Shown piece after piece: positions 15,619 to 24,402 of a DNA stretch of 64,000 nt. The stretch is from CAYXLW01 sp964466055 (GTDB lineage Bacteria; Patescibacteriota; Gracilibacteria; GCA-2401425). The notes under the pieces were generated by a model. It searched no databases. It saw only the letters and a list, made by a program, of their open reading frames with translations, and was not told where the DNA came from. How positions within the stretch are numbered: position 1 is the first letter of the stretch; each line of letters starts with the position of its first letter. The stretch covers positions 29,264 to 93,263 of the forward strand of contig CAYXLW010000005.1 of NCBI GenBank assembly GCA_964466055.1. The letters run 5' to 3'. Made by a program: the position numbers and the translations under genes.

Positions 15619-17167
15619 GATTTTTAAATGCTTGCAGTAATTCTTTTTGCGAACTCACTTCATCCGCAAGGATAGTATTAAAGTTTTTTTGTATCCGCTT
15701 CATTTCCTTATCATAATCAATATTACTATCACGATCTACGAACTCAATATACTTACTTGGAATAAGTGAGAAGTTGTTTTGCTCTATCTCGTCGATATGA
15801 GCGCTATAACAAAATTCAGGAACATTTTTGTATGTTTCCTCAAATCCATCTCGTTGCCAGTTATGGTAATTGCTTACAACACTCGAAATATCTTCATCTG
15901 TGAGTTGTATGTACTTCTTTTCATACTCTGAGCCATGTCGTCTTAAATCCATAAACAAAATCTCATCTTTGCGATCCCTATATTTTATAGTTTTGCCATT
16001 TTGCTCAATCGTTTGAGCTTTTTTGTTTTTGTTTAAAATCCAAAGAGTAACACTGATGTCGGTGCTATAAAACATATCCCTCGGCAAAACGACAATCGCT
16101 TCAACTAAGTTGTTTTTGATAAATTGTCTTCTTATGGATAAAGTATCTGGATCACCCAAAGCCCCATTTGCAAGCAAGAAACCAGCTACACCATTACTAG
16201 AAAGCTTGGAAGCCATGTGCAAAATCCAACCATAATTTGCATTACTGACTGGCGGAATGGTGTATCCTGCCCAGCGTGCATCGTTTTCTAGCTCATTGGC
16301 AGCCCTCCAATCTTTTTGATTAAAAGGTGGATTTGCCATTATAAAATCAGCTTTGAGATCCTTGTGTTGATCCTTGGAAAAAGTATCTGCAGCCATATCA
16401 CCTAAATTCGCAGAAATCCCACGAATAGCAAGATTCATCTTTGCTAATTTATAAGTAGCTGTTAGGTTTTCTTGCCCATAAACAGATATTTCTTTTTTGT
16501 TACCATGATGGCTTTCAATAAACTTCATCGACTGTACAAACATACCACCCGAACCGCAACAAGGATCATAAATTATTCCTTTGTATGGCTCTATCATCTC
16601 TGCAATAAGATTTACAATGTTTTTTGGTGTATAAAACTCTCCCTTGCCTTTCCCTTCGGCAATCGCAAATTTACTTAAAAAATATTCATAGATTCTTCCT
16701 ATAATGTCATGTTCTTTATCTTTAAGAGTATCTATTTGATGAATAGTAGAAAGCAAAGAAGCAAGCTTTGGAACATCTAAATTAAGCCTTGAATAATAAT
16801 TGTCAGGCAATGCTCCTTTGAGTGCTGGATTATTCTTCTCAACCGTAAACAACGCAGTGTCGATCTTGAGTGCGATGTCATTTTGTCGTGCATTCTCGAT
16901 CAAATAACTCCATCGAGACACCTCGGGGAGGTAAAACACATTTTTCATAGTGTAAAACTCCACCATTTCCAAATACTTCTCTTTTCCCTCAGCCTTTAAT
17001 TCTCTTCTTCGCTCCTCAAACTTATCACTGGCAAATTTTAAAAATATCAAACCAAGCACCACATGTTTGTATTCAGAAGGTTCAACCGTTCCACGCAGTT
17101 TATTGGCAGATTCCCAAAGAGATTCTTCAATACTTTTTCCTTTTTTCGAATTTGTAATTTTTGCCAT
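15596..17167 (-). CDS. hsdM: Type I restriction-modification methyltransferase subunit
   Basis: 523 residues. The N-terminal helical domain (SLWESANKLRGTVEPSEYKH) precedes the N6-adenine methyltransferase domain with GEFYTPKNIV, the SAM-binding DPCCGSGGMF near residue 210, and catalytic NPPFNQKDW. With HsdS it forms the M2S methylase that protects host DNA, and with HsdR the restriction complex. It is first in the minus-strand hsd transcript, immediately downstream of a degenerate HTH fragment. Confidence 0.97.
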   Translation of the reverse strand: MAKITNSKKGKSIEESLWESANKLRGTVEPSEYKHVVLGLIFLKFASDKFEERRRELKAEGKEKYLEMVEFYTMKNVFYLPEVSRWSYLIENARQNDIALKIDTALFTVEKNNPALKGALPDNYYSRLNLDVPKLASLLSTIHQIDTLKDKEHDIIGRIYEYFLSKFAIAEGKGKGEFYTPKNIVNLIAEMIEPYKGIIYDPCCGSGGMFVQSMKFIESHHGNKKEISVYGQENLTATYKLAKMNLAIRGISANLGDMAADTFSKDQHKDLKADFIMANPPFNQKDWRAANELENDARWAGYTIPPVSNANYGWILHMASKLSSNGVAGFLLANGALGDPDTLSIRRQFIKNNLVEAIVVLPRDMFYSTDISVTLWILNKNKKAQTIEQNGKTIKYRDRKDEILFMDLRRHGSEYEKKYIQLTDEDISSVVSNYHNWQRDGFEETYKNVPEFCYSAHIDEIEQNNFSLIPSKYIEFVDRDSNIDYDKEMKRIQKNFNTILADEVSSQKELLQAFKNLGYEIEL

Positions 17168-17171
17168 CTTA

Positions 17172-17231
17172 TTAAGAAGTTAATTCATCAATATTAATTT
17201 TCAACGCCTGACAAAGCTTTTTAAACAAAAA
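17172..17231 (-). pseudogene. Possible C-terminal scrap of an XRE (HTH) regulator
   Basis: Four bases upstream of the hsdM ATG, the minus strand reads FLFKKLCQALKINIDELTS and then stop. That is the usual last helix of HTH_3 regulators (xLxKIxxALxxxxDEL). An in-frame TAA lies just before it, so the body of the gene is missing. It may be the relic of a controller gene for the restriction operon. Confidence 0.4.
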
Positions 17232-17327
17232 AACTTAAAAAATAAAAGTCTTAATCTATTACCTATATTATGCACTATTATTTATAGTAAAAAAAGTCTA
17301 ATAGAGGTATAAAATTAATTAATTTTC

Positions 17328-18653
17328 TTAATTTTTCACCTTAACTTCAGCTCCTTCCAAAACCAACTGCCCATCAATACAACACAAGATGTTCTTCTTT
17401 TCAAAAGGTGATCCTTCTTTAAGAATATACGCAATGTAATCTTCAGAAGAAATCTGCTTAACATTAGGGCTATTAGATGTAAGCAGATTCAGGGAATTGA
17501 ACTTTTCTACTTCTCTAGAAATCTTTTTCTCAAGATTTACGTGTATATTCTTTAAATTATCCACCAGTTTAGCAATAGACTCTATTATCTTTTCTTCTCG
17601 CACATGCTTTATATCGCAAGATCTATTTCCTCCATATCTGTTACATCTGTAATACACATATCTTTTTCCATGCCTGTTTATTTTTTCTTCTCCACAAATG
17701 CCTGATCCACAATACCCGCATTTGAATATTTTATTGAAGTAAAAGTTCTTAGATCCCCATTTACTTTTTTTGTAAGTCACAAGGGATTTATTTACTTGTT
17801 CAAACTGTTCCTTGGTTATAAGTGGTTCATGTAATCCTTTATAATAGTTTCCGCTTCCTTTTGGATACTCAAACTCTCCGTAATAAAACTCTTCTTTAAA
17901 GATTTTAAATATCATCCCTAGAGTTAATTTTTTTCCTTTTTTGGTTCTAAACTTTTCATCAATCATGTACTCATGCACTTGCCTGCCAGATACTCCGTTT
18001 ATTACATATTCAAACATTTTTTTGATAAAAGGGGCACGTTCTTCATCTATTATAATTTTACTTGGTTCATTTAATTTCTCTGGGTTTCGAATAAGTTTGT
18101 ATCCCAATGGTACCGCTCCTGGTCTAACTCCCATTTCACACCTTGCCCTCATCCCTCTTTTTATATTTATACCTCTATTATCATTCTCTAGTTTTGCTTG
18201 TGAACATAAGATCATAAGTAGAAACTTTTCATTTGGTGAGTTTCTAAATTGCTGTCCATAAGTTCTTATATCATGTAAAAATCCTTGATCCATAAGATCA
18301 ACAATAGTTCCTAAATCTCCTGCGTTTCTACTTAACCTATCCGCTGCCCATGTTAATATTCCATTAAACATTCCATCTCTTACATCATTAAGTAATCTAT
18401 TAAACTCAGGTCTTTGCCCCGAGGCTTTGGCAGAATGACTTTCTTTTCGTATTTCCACCACATTCAATCCTTCTCGCTGTGCCATTTGCATCATCTCATT
18501 TATTTGAGAGTCTATTGATAACGCTTGTCTTTCATCATCTTCTGATGATTTTCTTGCGTATAATACATAAGAAACTGCAATTTCTTCTTTTTTTTGGTAT
18601 TTGTTTTGTATTAACCCGACAGGGGATTCAATAGTCGCTGTATTCATAGGCAT
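17328..18653 (-). CDS. Large serine recombinase (phage-type integrase)
   Basis: 441 residues. The resolvase catalytic domain begins SYVLYARKSSEDDERQALS, with the nucleophile probably Ser36, and includes the RPEFNRLLNDV and WAADRLSRNAGDLG arginine motifs. The recombinase DNA-binding domain (GKKLTLGMIFKIF, YGEFEYPKGSG) follows. A zinc ribbon (CGYCGSGICGEE ... YYRCNR) and a helical end complete it. It is shorter than phiC31-type integrases. It is at the downstream end of a minus-strand run of phage-like genes and is presumably the integrase of that element. An upstream ATG gives about 25 extra residues before the catalytic domain, so the start is uncertain. Confidence 0.92.
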   Translation of the reverse strand: MPMNTATIESPVGLIQNKYQKKEEIAVSYVLYARKSSEDDERQALSIDSQINEMMQMAQREGLNVVEIRKESHSAKASGQRPEFNRLLNDVRDGMFNGILTWAADRLSRNAGDLGTIVDLMDQGFLHDIRTYGQQFRNSPNEKFLLMILCSQAKLENDNRGINIKRGMRARCEMGVRPGAVPLGYKLIRNPEKLNEPSKIIIDEERAPFIKKMFEYVINGVSGRQVHEYMIDEKFRTKKGKKLTLGMIFKIFKEEFYYGEFEYPKGSGNYYKGLHEPLITKEQFEQVNKSLVTYKKSKWGSKNFYFNKIFKCGYCGSGICGEEKINRHGKRYVYYRCNRYGGNRSCDIKHVREEKIIESIAKLVDNLKNIHVNLEKKISREVEKFNSLNLLTSNSPNVKQISSEDYIAYILKEGSPFEKKNILCCIDGQLVLEGAEVKVKN

Positions 18654-18699
18654 TAGGTTAGTTATACACTAACACAGAGCCTGAAACTACCTTGTAAGT

Positions 18700-18921
18700 C
18701 TAGGCTTTTTCATCAAAACCTTTTTCTAAAATTCTCTTAAATTTCTTAGCATTTTTCTCATATTTCATATTACTAAACATCGTATGAATTGTTTTACTGC
18801 ATTCATACATTTCATCCATTAAAAGAAAGCAGTCCATTAAGAATATGAACTGCTCTCTTGATAGTTTTAGAATTTTTGTATTTGGTTTATTGGTAGATTT
18901 AATGGTCCTTTTCTTAGTCAT
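18700..18921 (-). CDS. Small hypothetical protein of the phage-derived element
   Basis: 73 residues: a basic start (TKKRTIKSTNKPNTK) followed by a predicted helical hairpin (REQFIFLMDCFLLMDEMYEC, then MKYEKNAKKFKRILEKGF). No known domain. It lies between the recombinase and the terminase-like gene on the same strand. Confidence 0.5.
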   Translation of the reverse strand: MTKKRTIKSTNKPNTKILKLSREQFIFLMDCFLLMDEMYECSKTIHTMFSNMKYEKNAKKFKRILEKGFDEKA

Positions 18922-18968
18922 AATATTGGCTTAAATGTTGTTATTAAGCCAATATATGACAAAAGCTT

Positions 18969-19508
18969 TTACTTCAGTCTAGACTTAATCTTAACTCTTG
19001 GATCATTTGGATTATCAAGATCTTCATAATCATCATAAATAATTCTATCTGCATACCTTGAGTTATTATGCTTCAAATAGAACATTATCAGTCTTGAATC
19101 TCCATTCTGGATTCCTTGCATTAGCTTAGATTCTACCATATCACCAACATTTAATCTTCCTTTTGTTCTAGATATTCTTACATAGCTTCTAAAAGATGCG
19201 TCATCTGCAACCCATCTATAAAATGTAGACTTAGCTATTCCTAGTTTTTTACAAGCCGTAGTTACAAACGGAATTTCTTCTAAAATCTTTAACAATTTTG
19301 ATTTTTTATTAAGAATATCAACTTCTTTATCTGTGAGAGGTCTTATCTCTAATTCTTTATTTTCTTTGTTTTTTCTCGAAATTTGCTTTATTTTATTTCT
19401 TAATTCTTTTATCACCAAGTCTTTAAACTCTTTATCAGAATCTGGAATTTTGTCTAAGTATTCCTTATAAGAAGATATCCCTTCATTGTTTTCTAAATCT
19501 TTAGTCAT
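18969..19508 (-). CDS. Terminase small subunit-like / phBC6A51-type HTH protein
   Basis: 179 residues. A charged helical N-terminus is followed by FVTTACKKLGIAKSTFYRWVADD (about 81-104), a helix-turn-helix with the wording used by phage terminase small subunits (VxxACKKxGIxxxTxYRW). GDSRLIMFYLKHNNSRYADR is also typical of that group. In phages TerS recognises packaging DNA and hands it to TerL; no TerL gene is in the window. It is 7 bases from the methyltransferase upstream, so it is part of one operon. Confidence 0.7.
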   Translation of the reverse strand: MTKDLENNEGISSYKEYLDKIPDSDKEFKDLVIKELRNKIKQISRKNKENKELEIRPLTDKEVDILNKKSKLLKILEEIPFVTTACKKLGIAKSTFYRWVADDASFRSYVRISRTKGRLNVGDMVESKLMQGIQNGDSRLIMFYLKHNNSRYADRIIYDDYEDLDNPNDPRVKIKSRLK

Positions 19509-19515
19509 GATGTTA

Positions 19516-20295
19516 TTAAGTTAGTTTATAAATATTACTATTACCGCTTAACTTCGAATATCTATTGATTATTGCTTTACAATATTCAGAATCAAGTTCG
19601 ATGGTTAAGCATTTTCTTTTGGTATGTTCGCACGATATAAGTGTGCTTCCACTACCCCCGAATGGATCATATACGTAATCTCCTATTCGAGTACTATTAA
19701 GTATCAGTCTTCGTAAAAGGCTAATTGGCTTCATAGTAGGATGTATTCCATTTTTATTTGGTTTGGGACATACAAGTACACTCTTATCCTTTGACCTCAT
19801 GAATGTATGAGTGCCATACCAACCATAGATTATTAATTCGTGCTGAGGGTTATAGTCTAACCTCCCTAGTACACTTCCTGTTTTTACCCAGATAAGTAAT
19901 TGAGAAAATTTGTATTTTAAGTTTCTCATTGCTTCACATAATGGAAGAATCATCTTATCTGAGTTAAAAATATAAACAGAATTCTTTTTATCAAGAAACG
20001 GAGTAATTTGTTTTAACCATGATTCAGAGAATTTTAGATATTCTTCAGGTGTCTCTATATCATCGTTATAAATATCTTTATGTTCCTGAACGCTCGGTTG
20101 CCAAGCCTTGTTTTCTACATAATTCACTCCATAAGGCGGATCTGTCACTATGGCTTTTACCTTCTTCTCACTGCATAGTTTTTCTATTAATAGTGAGTCG
20201 GTTGAGTCTCCACATGCGAGAATATGGTCTCCAAGTAAAAAAATGTCACCGTAACTAATTGAGCTTAAAGGCTTTGTTATTGGTATTTTGTTCAT
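19516..20295 (-). CDS. Phage-type DNA methyltransferase (N4/N6, beta class)
   Basis: 259 residues. Catalytic TDPPYGVNY (D52-Y55) comes before the SAM-binding motif DPFGGSGSTLIS near the C-terminus, the order of beta-class amino-methyltransferases. There is no target-recognition domain of the type I kind. HPTMKPISLLRRLI is the usual helix before motif X. It overlaps the ParB-methyltransferase gene by 41 bases. Its likely role is modification of the element's own DNA against host restriction. Confidence 0.9.
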   Translation of the reverse strand: MNKIPITKPLSSISYGDIFLLGDHILACGDSTDSLLIEKLCSEKKVKAIVTDPPYGVNYVENKAWQPSVQEHKDIYNDDIETPEEYLKFSESWLKQITPFLDKKNSVYIFNSDKMILPLCEAMRNLKYKFSQLLIWVKTGSVLGRLDYNPQHELIIYGWYGTHTFMRSKDKSVLVCPKPNKNGIHPTMKPISLLRRLILNSTRIGDYVYDPFGGSGSTLISCEHTKRKCLTIELDSEYCKAIINRYSKLSGNSNIYKLT

Positions 20296-21547
20296 AACGT
20301 TTAATAATTAATTGACAAAAAATAGGCTCTATCTCAACTAGAAATGCTTTACGTTTCATTTGATCACAAGCAAGCATTGTTGAACCTGAGCCTCCAAAAA
20401 GATCTAAAACATTATCACCAATTTTGGTACATCGTCTTAGTGGTCTTTCATGTAATGAAATGGGTTTCTGAGTACTATGTTGATATTGAGTACTTGGAAG
20501 TCTTTTTTCTAACCAGATGTTTATAATATCCAGTACATCTTCTAATGCTCGATTTCCTGTTCCTACTTCTTTATTCAAAATTTCATTTAAGTTCTTTGTT
20601 CTTGGATCAAGATATGGTTTACCTCTAGTTGAATACACACAAGATTCATATACCTTATTGAACGCAATTTGAGGAGTCGGGTTTTGGTTATCTTTTATCC
20701 AAAGGCATACTCTTTTATTATTAAGTCCTACTTCCTTATATAAAGATTGTATTAAGCCTATATAATTCTCATCACACCAATAGAAACAATGACAATCCTT
20801 TTCTGACACTGTTAAAGCATTTTCCATTGTTTGTTTTAGAAAGGCTTTGTATTCAGCTTCTGTTTTAGAATCATTCACCTTACCTCCATAATTCTTCTTG
20901 CCTCCAATTCCTTTGTCATAAGAAAGTCCAATGTTATAAATTGGATCACAATAAATCATATTGATCTTAGTATCTCCAACCAATTTTTTTACTACTTCTA
21001 TATCTGTGGAATCACCACAGATTAATTTGTGATTTCCTAATTGGTAAATTTCCCCTTCTTTTACGGTTATTTCTTCTTCTACAATTTTTTCCAGTTCTTC
21101 TTCGACATTGAAGTTATTATCTTCAATTTCTAGCACATCGTCCCAAATGGAACTTAAGTCATTGTCATCAAACCCTACATTTAATAAAAGCTCAGTATCG
21201 AACTCTTTTAGTATGTCCCATTCCCATTCCCCATGGTTACGATTTAAACGAAGATTAAGCTCTTTTTCTTGATCTAAATCTGGAATATTAATATAGGCTA
21301 CAGGGACTTCTTTTATTCCCAGATCTCTTGCAACTTTAAGCCGGAAATGTCCTCCGATAACTATATTCATCCTTTCCTTAGCAGAATTAACTAAAATAGG
21401 ATCAACCATCCCGAACTTTTGGACACTTTCTCGCAGATGTGAGATTTCTTTATCACTCCACTTTCGGGGATTGTATTCGGCTGATTTTAGCTCTGATATT
21501 GGAACGTATGTTACTTCTAAATTGGAATTGTTATTAAACTGTTTCAT
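20255..21547 (-). CDS. ParB-like domain fused to DNA methyltransferase, DPIY variant
   Basis: 430 residues. Residues 10-110 form a ParB/sulfiredoxin-type domain (ISELKSAEYNPRKWS, VIGGHFRLKVARDLG). Residues 165-430 form a beta-class methyltransferase ending with LDLFGGSGSTMLACD. The catalytic motif is CDPIYNIGLSYD (D201-Y204), with Ile where DPPY has its second Pro. Phage ParB-MTases with the KGIGGKKNYGG segment normally read DPPY. Activity is therefore uncertain. The gene overlaps its downstream neighbour and the upstream small gene (4 bases), so translation is coupled. Confidence 0.88.
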   Translation of the reverse strand: MKQFNNNSNLEVTYVPISELKSAEYNPRKWSDKEISHLRESVQKFGMVDPILVNSAKERMNIVIGGHFRLKVARDLGIKEVPVAYINIPDLDQEKELNLRLNRNHGEWEWDILKEFDTELLLNVGFDDNDLSSIWDDVLEIEDNNFNVEEELEKIVEEEITVKEGEIYQLGNHKLICGDSTDIEVVKKLVGDTKINMIYCDPIYNIGLSYDKGIGGKKNYGGKVNDSKTEAEYKAFLKQTMENALTVSEKDCHCFYWCDENYIGLIQSLYKEVGLNNKRVCLWIKDNQNPTPQIAFNKVYESCVYSTRGKPYLDPRTKNLNEILNKEVGTGNRALEDVLDIINIWLEKRLPSTQYQHSTQKPISLHERPLRRCTKIGDNVLDLFGGSGSTMLACDQMKRKAFLVEIEPIFCQLIIKRYEQNTNNKAFKLN

Positions 21548-21777
21548 TTTTTAAAAATTAAATAATAAAATAATATTTTTTGGCTATGGCTTAAGAATTT
21601 TCTGATTTCATAATTATAAAAAGTTAAAAAATAAATATAAGTGTCAGCCATAGCCTTTGAAACTTCTGGTATTTCACGACTGCTCCAGAATGTTTCGCGA
21701 AGCAATTTAACTTTCTCATAGACATAAGGCTTAACATGCAAAAGCTGGTTTTGGTTGATTGATACTGTTGAAGCCAT
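21544..21777 (-). CDS. Small hypothetical protein opening the phage-derived operon
   Basis: 77 residues, first gene of the minus-strand run, its stop overlapping the ATG of the ParB-methyltransferase. It has a mixed N-terminal half (VKPYVYEKVKLLRETFWSSR) and an aromatic, basic C-terminal half (YIYFLTFYNYEIRKFLSHSQ). No domain recognised. Confidence 0.5.
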   Translation of the reverse strand: MASTVSINQNQLLHVKPYVYEKVKLLRETFWSSREIPEVSKAMADTYIYFLTFYNYEIRKFLSHSQKILFYYLIFKK

Positions 21778-21874
21778 AATTCATAGTATTTCACATGTTG
21801 ATTATCATTTTTTTTACATTTTTATTTTTTATCTTCTTAATAAGACATCTTTACTTAAAAATTTTCATGCAACT

Positions 21875-21908
21875 AAAAAAACTCAACTTAACTTTAAGCT
21901 GAGTTTTT
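21875..21908 (-). terminator. Intrinsic terminator of the MBL-fold hydrolase gene
   Basis: A stem of about 14 bp with one mismatch (arms 21876-21890 and 21895-21908) that on the minus strand is followed by a T-run. It is 50 bases downstream of the stop at 21958. Confidence 0.7.
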
Positions 21909-21957
21909 GAGTATTTCTTAACAACTAAACCTTACTTTTTGATGATTATTATATTAT

Positions 21958-22764
21958 TTAGCGACTAAAGTTTAAGCTTGCCTTTTTCAACATTTCATCC
22001 AAAGCTCCAATGTGTTCACGTATTTCTCCAAGAAAAAATTCTGAATCATGCCCAGGAAAAATAATTGTATCATCAGGAAATTTTTCAACATCGTCTAGTA
22101 TGCTTATGACACTTGCTTTTAATTTTTCAACATCTCCAAATGGATCAATAAATTTCGCAATAAACCCTTCTTTTCTTTTTGAATTATAAGGAAGCAGTGA
22201 ATCTCCTGTGAATAAAATTTTATTATCTTTATCTTTAATATAAAAACATACTGACCCTGGAGTATGCCCAGGAGTATGAATAATTTCAATATTATCATTT
22301 AAATTTGGTTCTTTTTCATTAAATACAGATGTATTTTCTATATATGAAAGAGTATGTATAGCTTCTCCATATTCCTTTTCTAATTTGTGAATAAATGCTA
22401 TTGTGGATCTTGTTTCTTCTATTATATACGGAAGAGAATGCATATGATCAATATGCGAATGTGTTAAAAACACTTTTAAATTTCTTTTATTTAAATCTAA
22501 ACAATCAACAAGCATTTTAGGGTGTCCACCTGGATCAATTATTATTGATTCCCCTTTATAATTAATTTCATAGCAATTTTGTTTAAAATTTAAGCTTTTT
22601 TTGATTGATTCAAAAACAACTTTAATTATTGTACTTATTCTTTTTATTCTTAAACTAGGAAAATCAAATATTTTTTCTTTATAATCAACTGCGGGAAAGA
22701 TAGTATTTATGTTAACTGCATCATAACTATATCTAATTTCTATGTCTTTTTCCTTGTATTTCAT
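21958..22764 (-). CDS. Metallo-beta-lactamase-fold hydrolase
   Basis: 268 residues with a complete binuclear metal site: H102-S-H104-I-D106-H107 (THSHIDHMHS), H163/H167 in HTPGHTPGS, D188 in LFTGDSL, and a final FPGHDSE His. About 70 residues precede the usual start of the fold, including a basic helix. This is the glyoxalase II-like branch of hydrolytic MBL enzymes, and the substrate cannot be told. It sits back-to-back with a glycosyltransferase gene and close to a KAS III-like gene; MBL enzymes act as thioesterases in some ketosynthase clusters, so a joint pathway is possible. Confidence 0.85.
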   Translation of the reverse strand: MKYKEKDIEIRYSYDAVNINTIFPAVDYKEKIFDFPSLRIKRISTIIKVVFESIKKSLNFKQNCYEINYKGESIIIDPGGHPKMLVDCLDLNKRNLKVFLTHSHIDHMHSLPYIIEETRSTIAFIHKLEKEYGEAIHTLSYIENTSVFNEKEPNLNDNIEIIHTPGHTPGSVCFYIKDKDNKILFTGDSLLPYNSKRKEGFIAKFIDPFGDVEKLKASVISILDDVEKFPDDTIIFPGHDSEFFLGEIREHIGALDEMLKKASLNFSR

Positions 22765-22914
22765 TTTTTATAAACTTACTTAATAAAATATATTTTAAAG
22801 ATGAACACAATATAACTTGACTATTTTTATTAAATATGATTAGATAAGCTCTTAAATTATTTTTTAATTTAAGGGGAAATTATATTACATAATTTATATT
22901 AATACAATACATAT

Positions 22915-24372
22915 ATGAATGTTGTAAAAGAGCCATTATGGAAATATAGACCTGCAAATGACATAAAGGATAAAAAATGGAAAGATATTTTACCAGAAGG
23001 TGTATTAGATCAAATTAAAGATACTGATTTTTTTAACTTAATAAGTTTTTCTGAAGAAGATATTAAAAAAATACAGGAAAATCCTATACAGAAAAACAGA
23101 ATTTCTGTTGTTTTGTCTGTATATGATGGAGATGATTTATTGCCACATACTTTTAAAGCATTAGTAAGGCAAATAAAGAAGGCAGGACTACATGGAGAAA
23201 TTTTTATTGTATTAAACAGAGGAGGTGGGACTACTGCTAATTATTTGAATTCAGAGAATGCAGAAAATATCAAAAAAGATTTAGGACTTTCAGAAGTAGC
23301 TTTTACAAAATCTACTAGAGATCATCTTTCAAAAACTGATAAAGACAATGCTAAAATACCTGGCAACATACAACTAGATTCTTCACATATGGAAGATAGA
23401 GATTCTAATGATGTTAAATTAATAGTTGTAGAGCAAGATAATATAGAAGCTAATGCAGGAAAAATAAGAGGATTACGAGATGCATATAATTTTTTATTTG
23501 ATATATCTACAAGGAGCAACTTTAGACCAGAGTTTTTATTTTCAATAGATGCTGAAACTATTTTGCATCCAAGAGATGAAGAAACGGGAGCAGTTGATTT
23601 AGAAAATGATAATTCACTTCTTTCATTAATAAAAAAGACAAAGAATGGAGAAGTTATAGTTGGAGCTAAAAGTGAATTCATTCCTTTTAAAGAGGGAAAA
23701 CCAGATTGGGATGCAGAGATTTATGTTCCGACAGCTATGCTAAATGGAGTACATGGAATATCTCCCACTGTAGATTATGTACCACTATCAAAATTTGGAA
23801 ATTCCGAAGATTCTCCACTTTCATTTTTATGTGGAGGAGCAATTTTAGGAGACTATGCAAGCATTCTAGGCTTGATGAGAAATATTTCTACTATTTTCCC
23901 TGGCATTAGAACGGAAGACACGTTTTTATCAATTGCAACCCGATTATTAAGTATTAGAACGTCTATTGATCAAGGAGTAGTTCATTTAAATAGGTGCCCT
24001 GATGTTAAATATCAAGATAGAAAAGCTTTTAGTAAAGATGCTATTACAAAGGCTAGAATAAAAATAAAATCAGGTGCTTCAATAGAATCGGTATTGATTG
24101 ACAGTGAGCTTCAAATGACAAGATGGTTACAAGGGAATGCAGGAATTCAAAACGTGATACCAAAAGATATCTATCATTTATGTTCAAGGGATTTTGATCC
24201 TACTAGTTCAAATGGTAATTCTTATATTAAGAATTTAAAATTACGTAGAAATATAAATTATAGTAAAGAAGAATTATTATGGTGTTTATATAGATTTAAT
24301 ACTTTTATACAAGATATAGTAAAAAACTCCCCTGATGATATTAAAGAAGGAAAAGCTTCATGGTTTAGATAA
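22915..24372 (+). CDS. Glycosyltransferase family 2-like protein
   Basis: 485 residues. Residues 60-110 start a GT-A fold (NRISVVLSVYDGDDLLPHTF, then GEIFIVLNRGG), and FLFSIDAETILHP near residue 210 supplies the metal/nucleotide DxD-like site (DAE). LCGGAILGDYASILG and GIRTEDTFLSIATRLL match the acceptor-side region with an ED pair. There is no membrane segment. The C-terminal 120 residues are helical and unrecognised. A sugar-transfer role is an inference from the fold. The gene converges with the KAS III-like gene, 30 bases apart. Confidence 0.65.
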   Translation: MNVVKEPLWKYRPANDIKDKKWKDILPEGVLDQIKDTDFFNLISFSEEDIKKIQENPIQKNRISVVLSVYDGDDLLPHTFKALVRQIKKAGLHGEIFIVLNRGGGTTANYLNSENAENIKKDLGLSEVAFTKSTRDHLSKTDKDNAKIPGNIQLDSSHMEDRDSNDVKLIVVEQDNIEANAGKIRGLRDAYNFLFDISTRSNFRPEFLFSIDAETILHPRDEETGAVDLENDNSLLSLIKKTKNGEVIVGAKSEFIPFKEGKPDWDAEIYVPTAMLNGVHGISPTVDYVPLSKFGNSEDSPLSFLCGGAILGDYASILGLMRNISTIFPGIRTEDTFLSIATRLLSIRTSIDQGVVHLNRCPDVKYQDRKAFSKDAITKARIKIKSGASIESVLIDSELQMTRWLQGNAGIQNVIPKDIYHLCSRDFDPTSSNGNSYIKNLKLRRNINYSKEELLWCLYRFNTFIQDIVKNSPDDIKEGKASWFR

Positions 24373-24402
24373 ATATAATGAAACTGTTTAATAAGATTTT
24401 AT

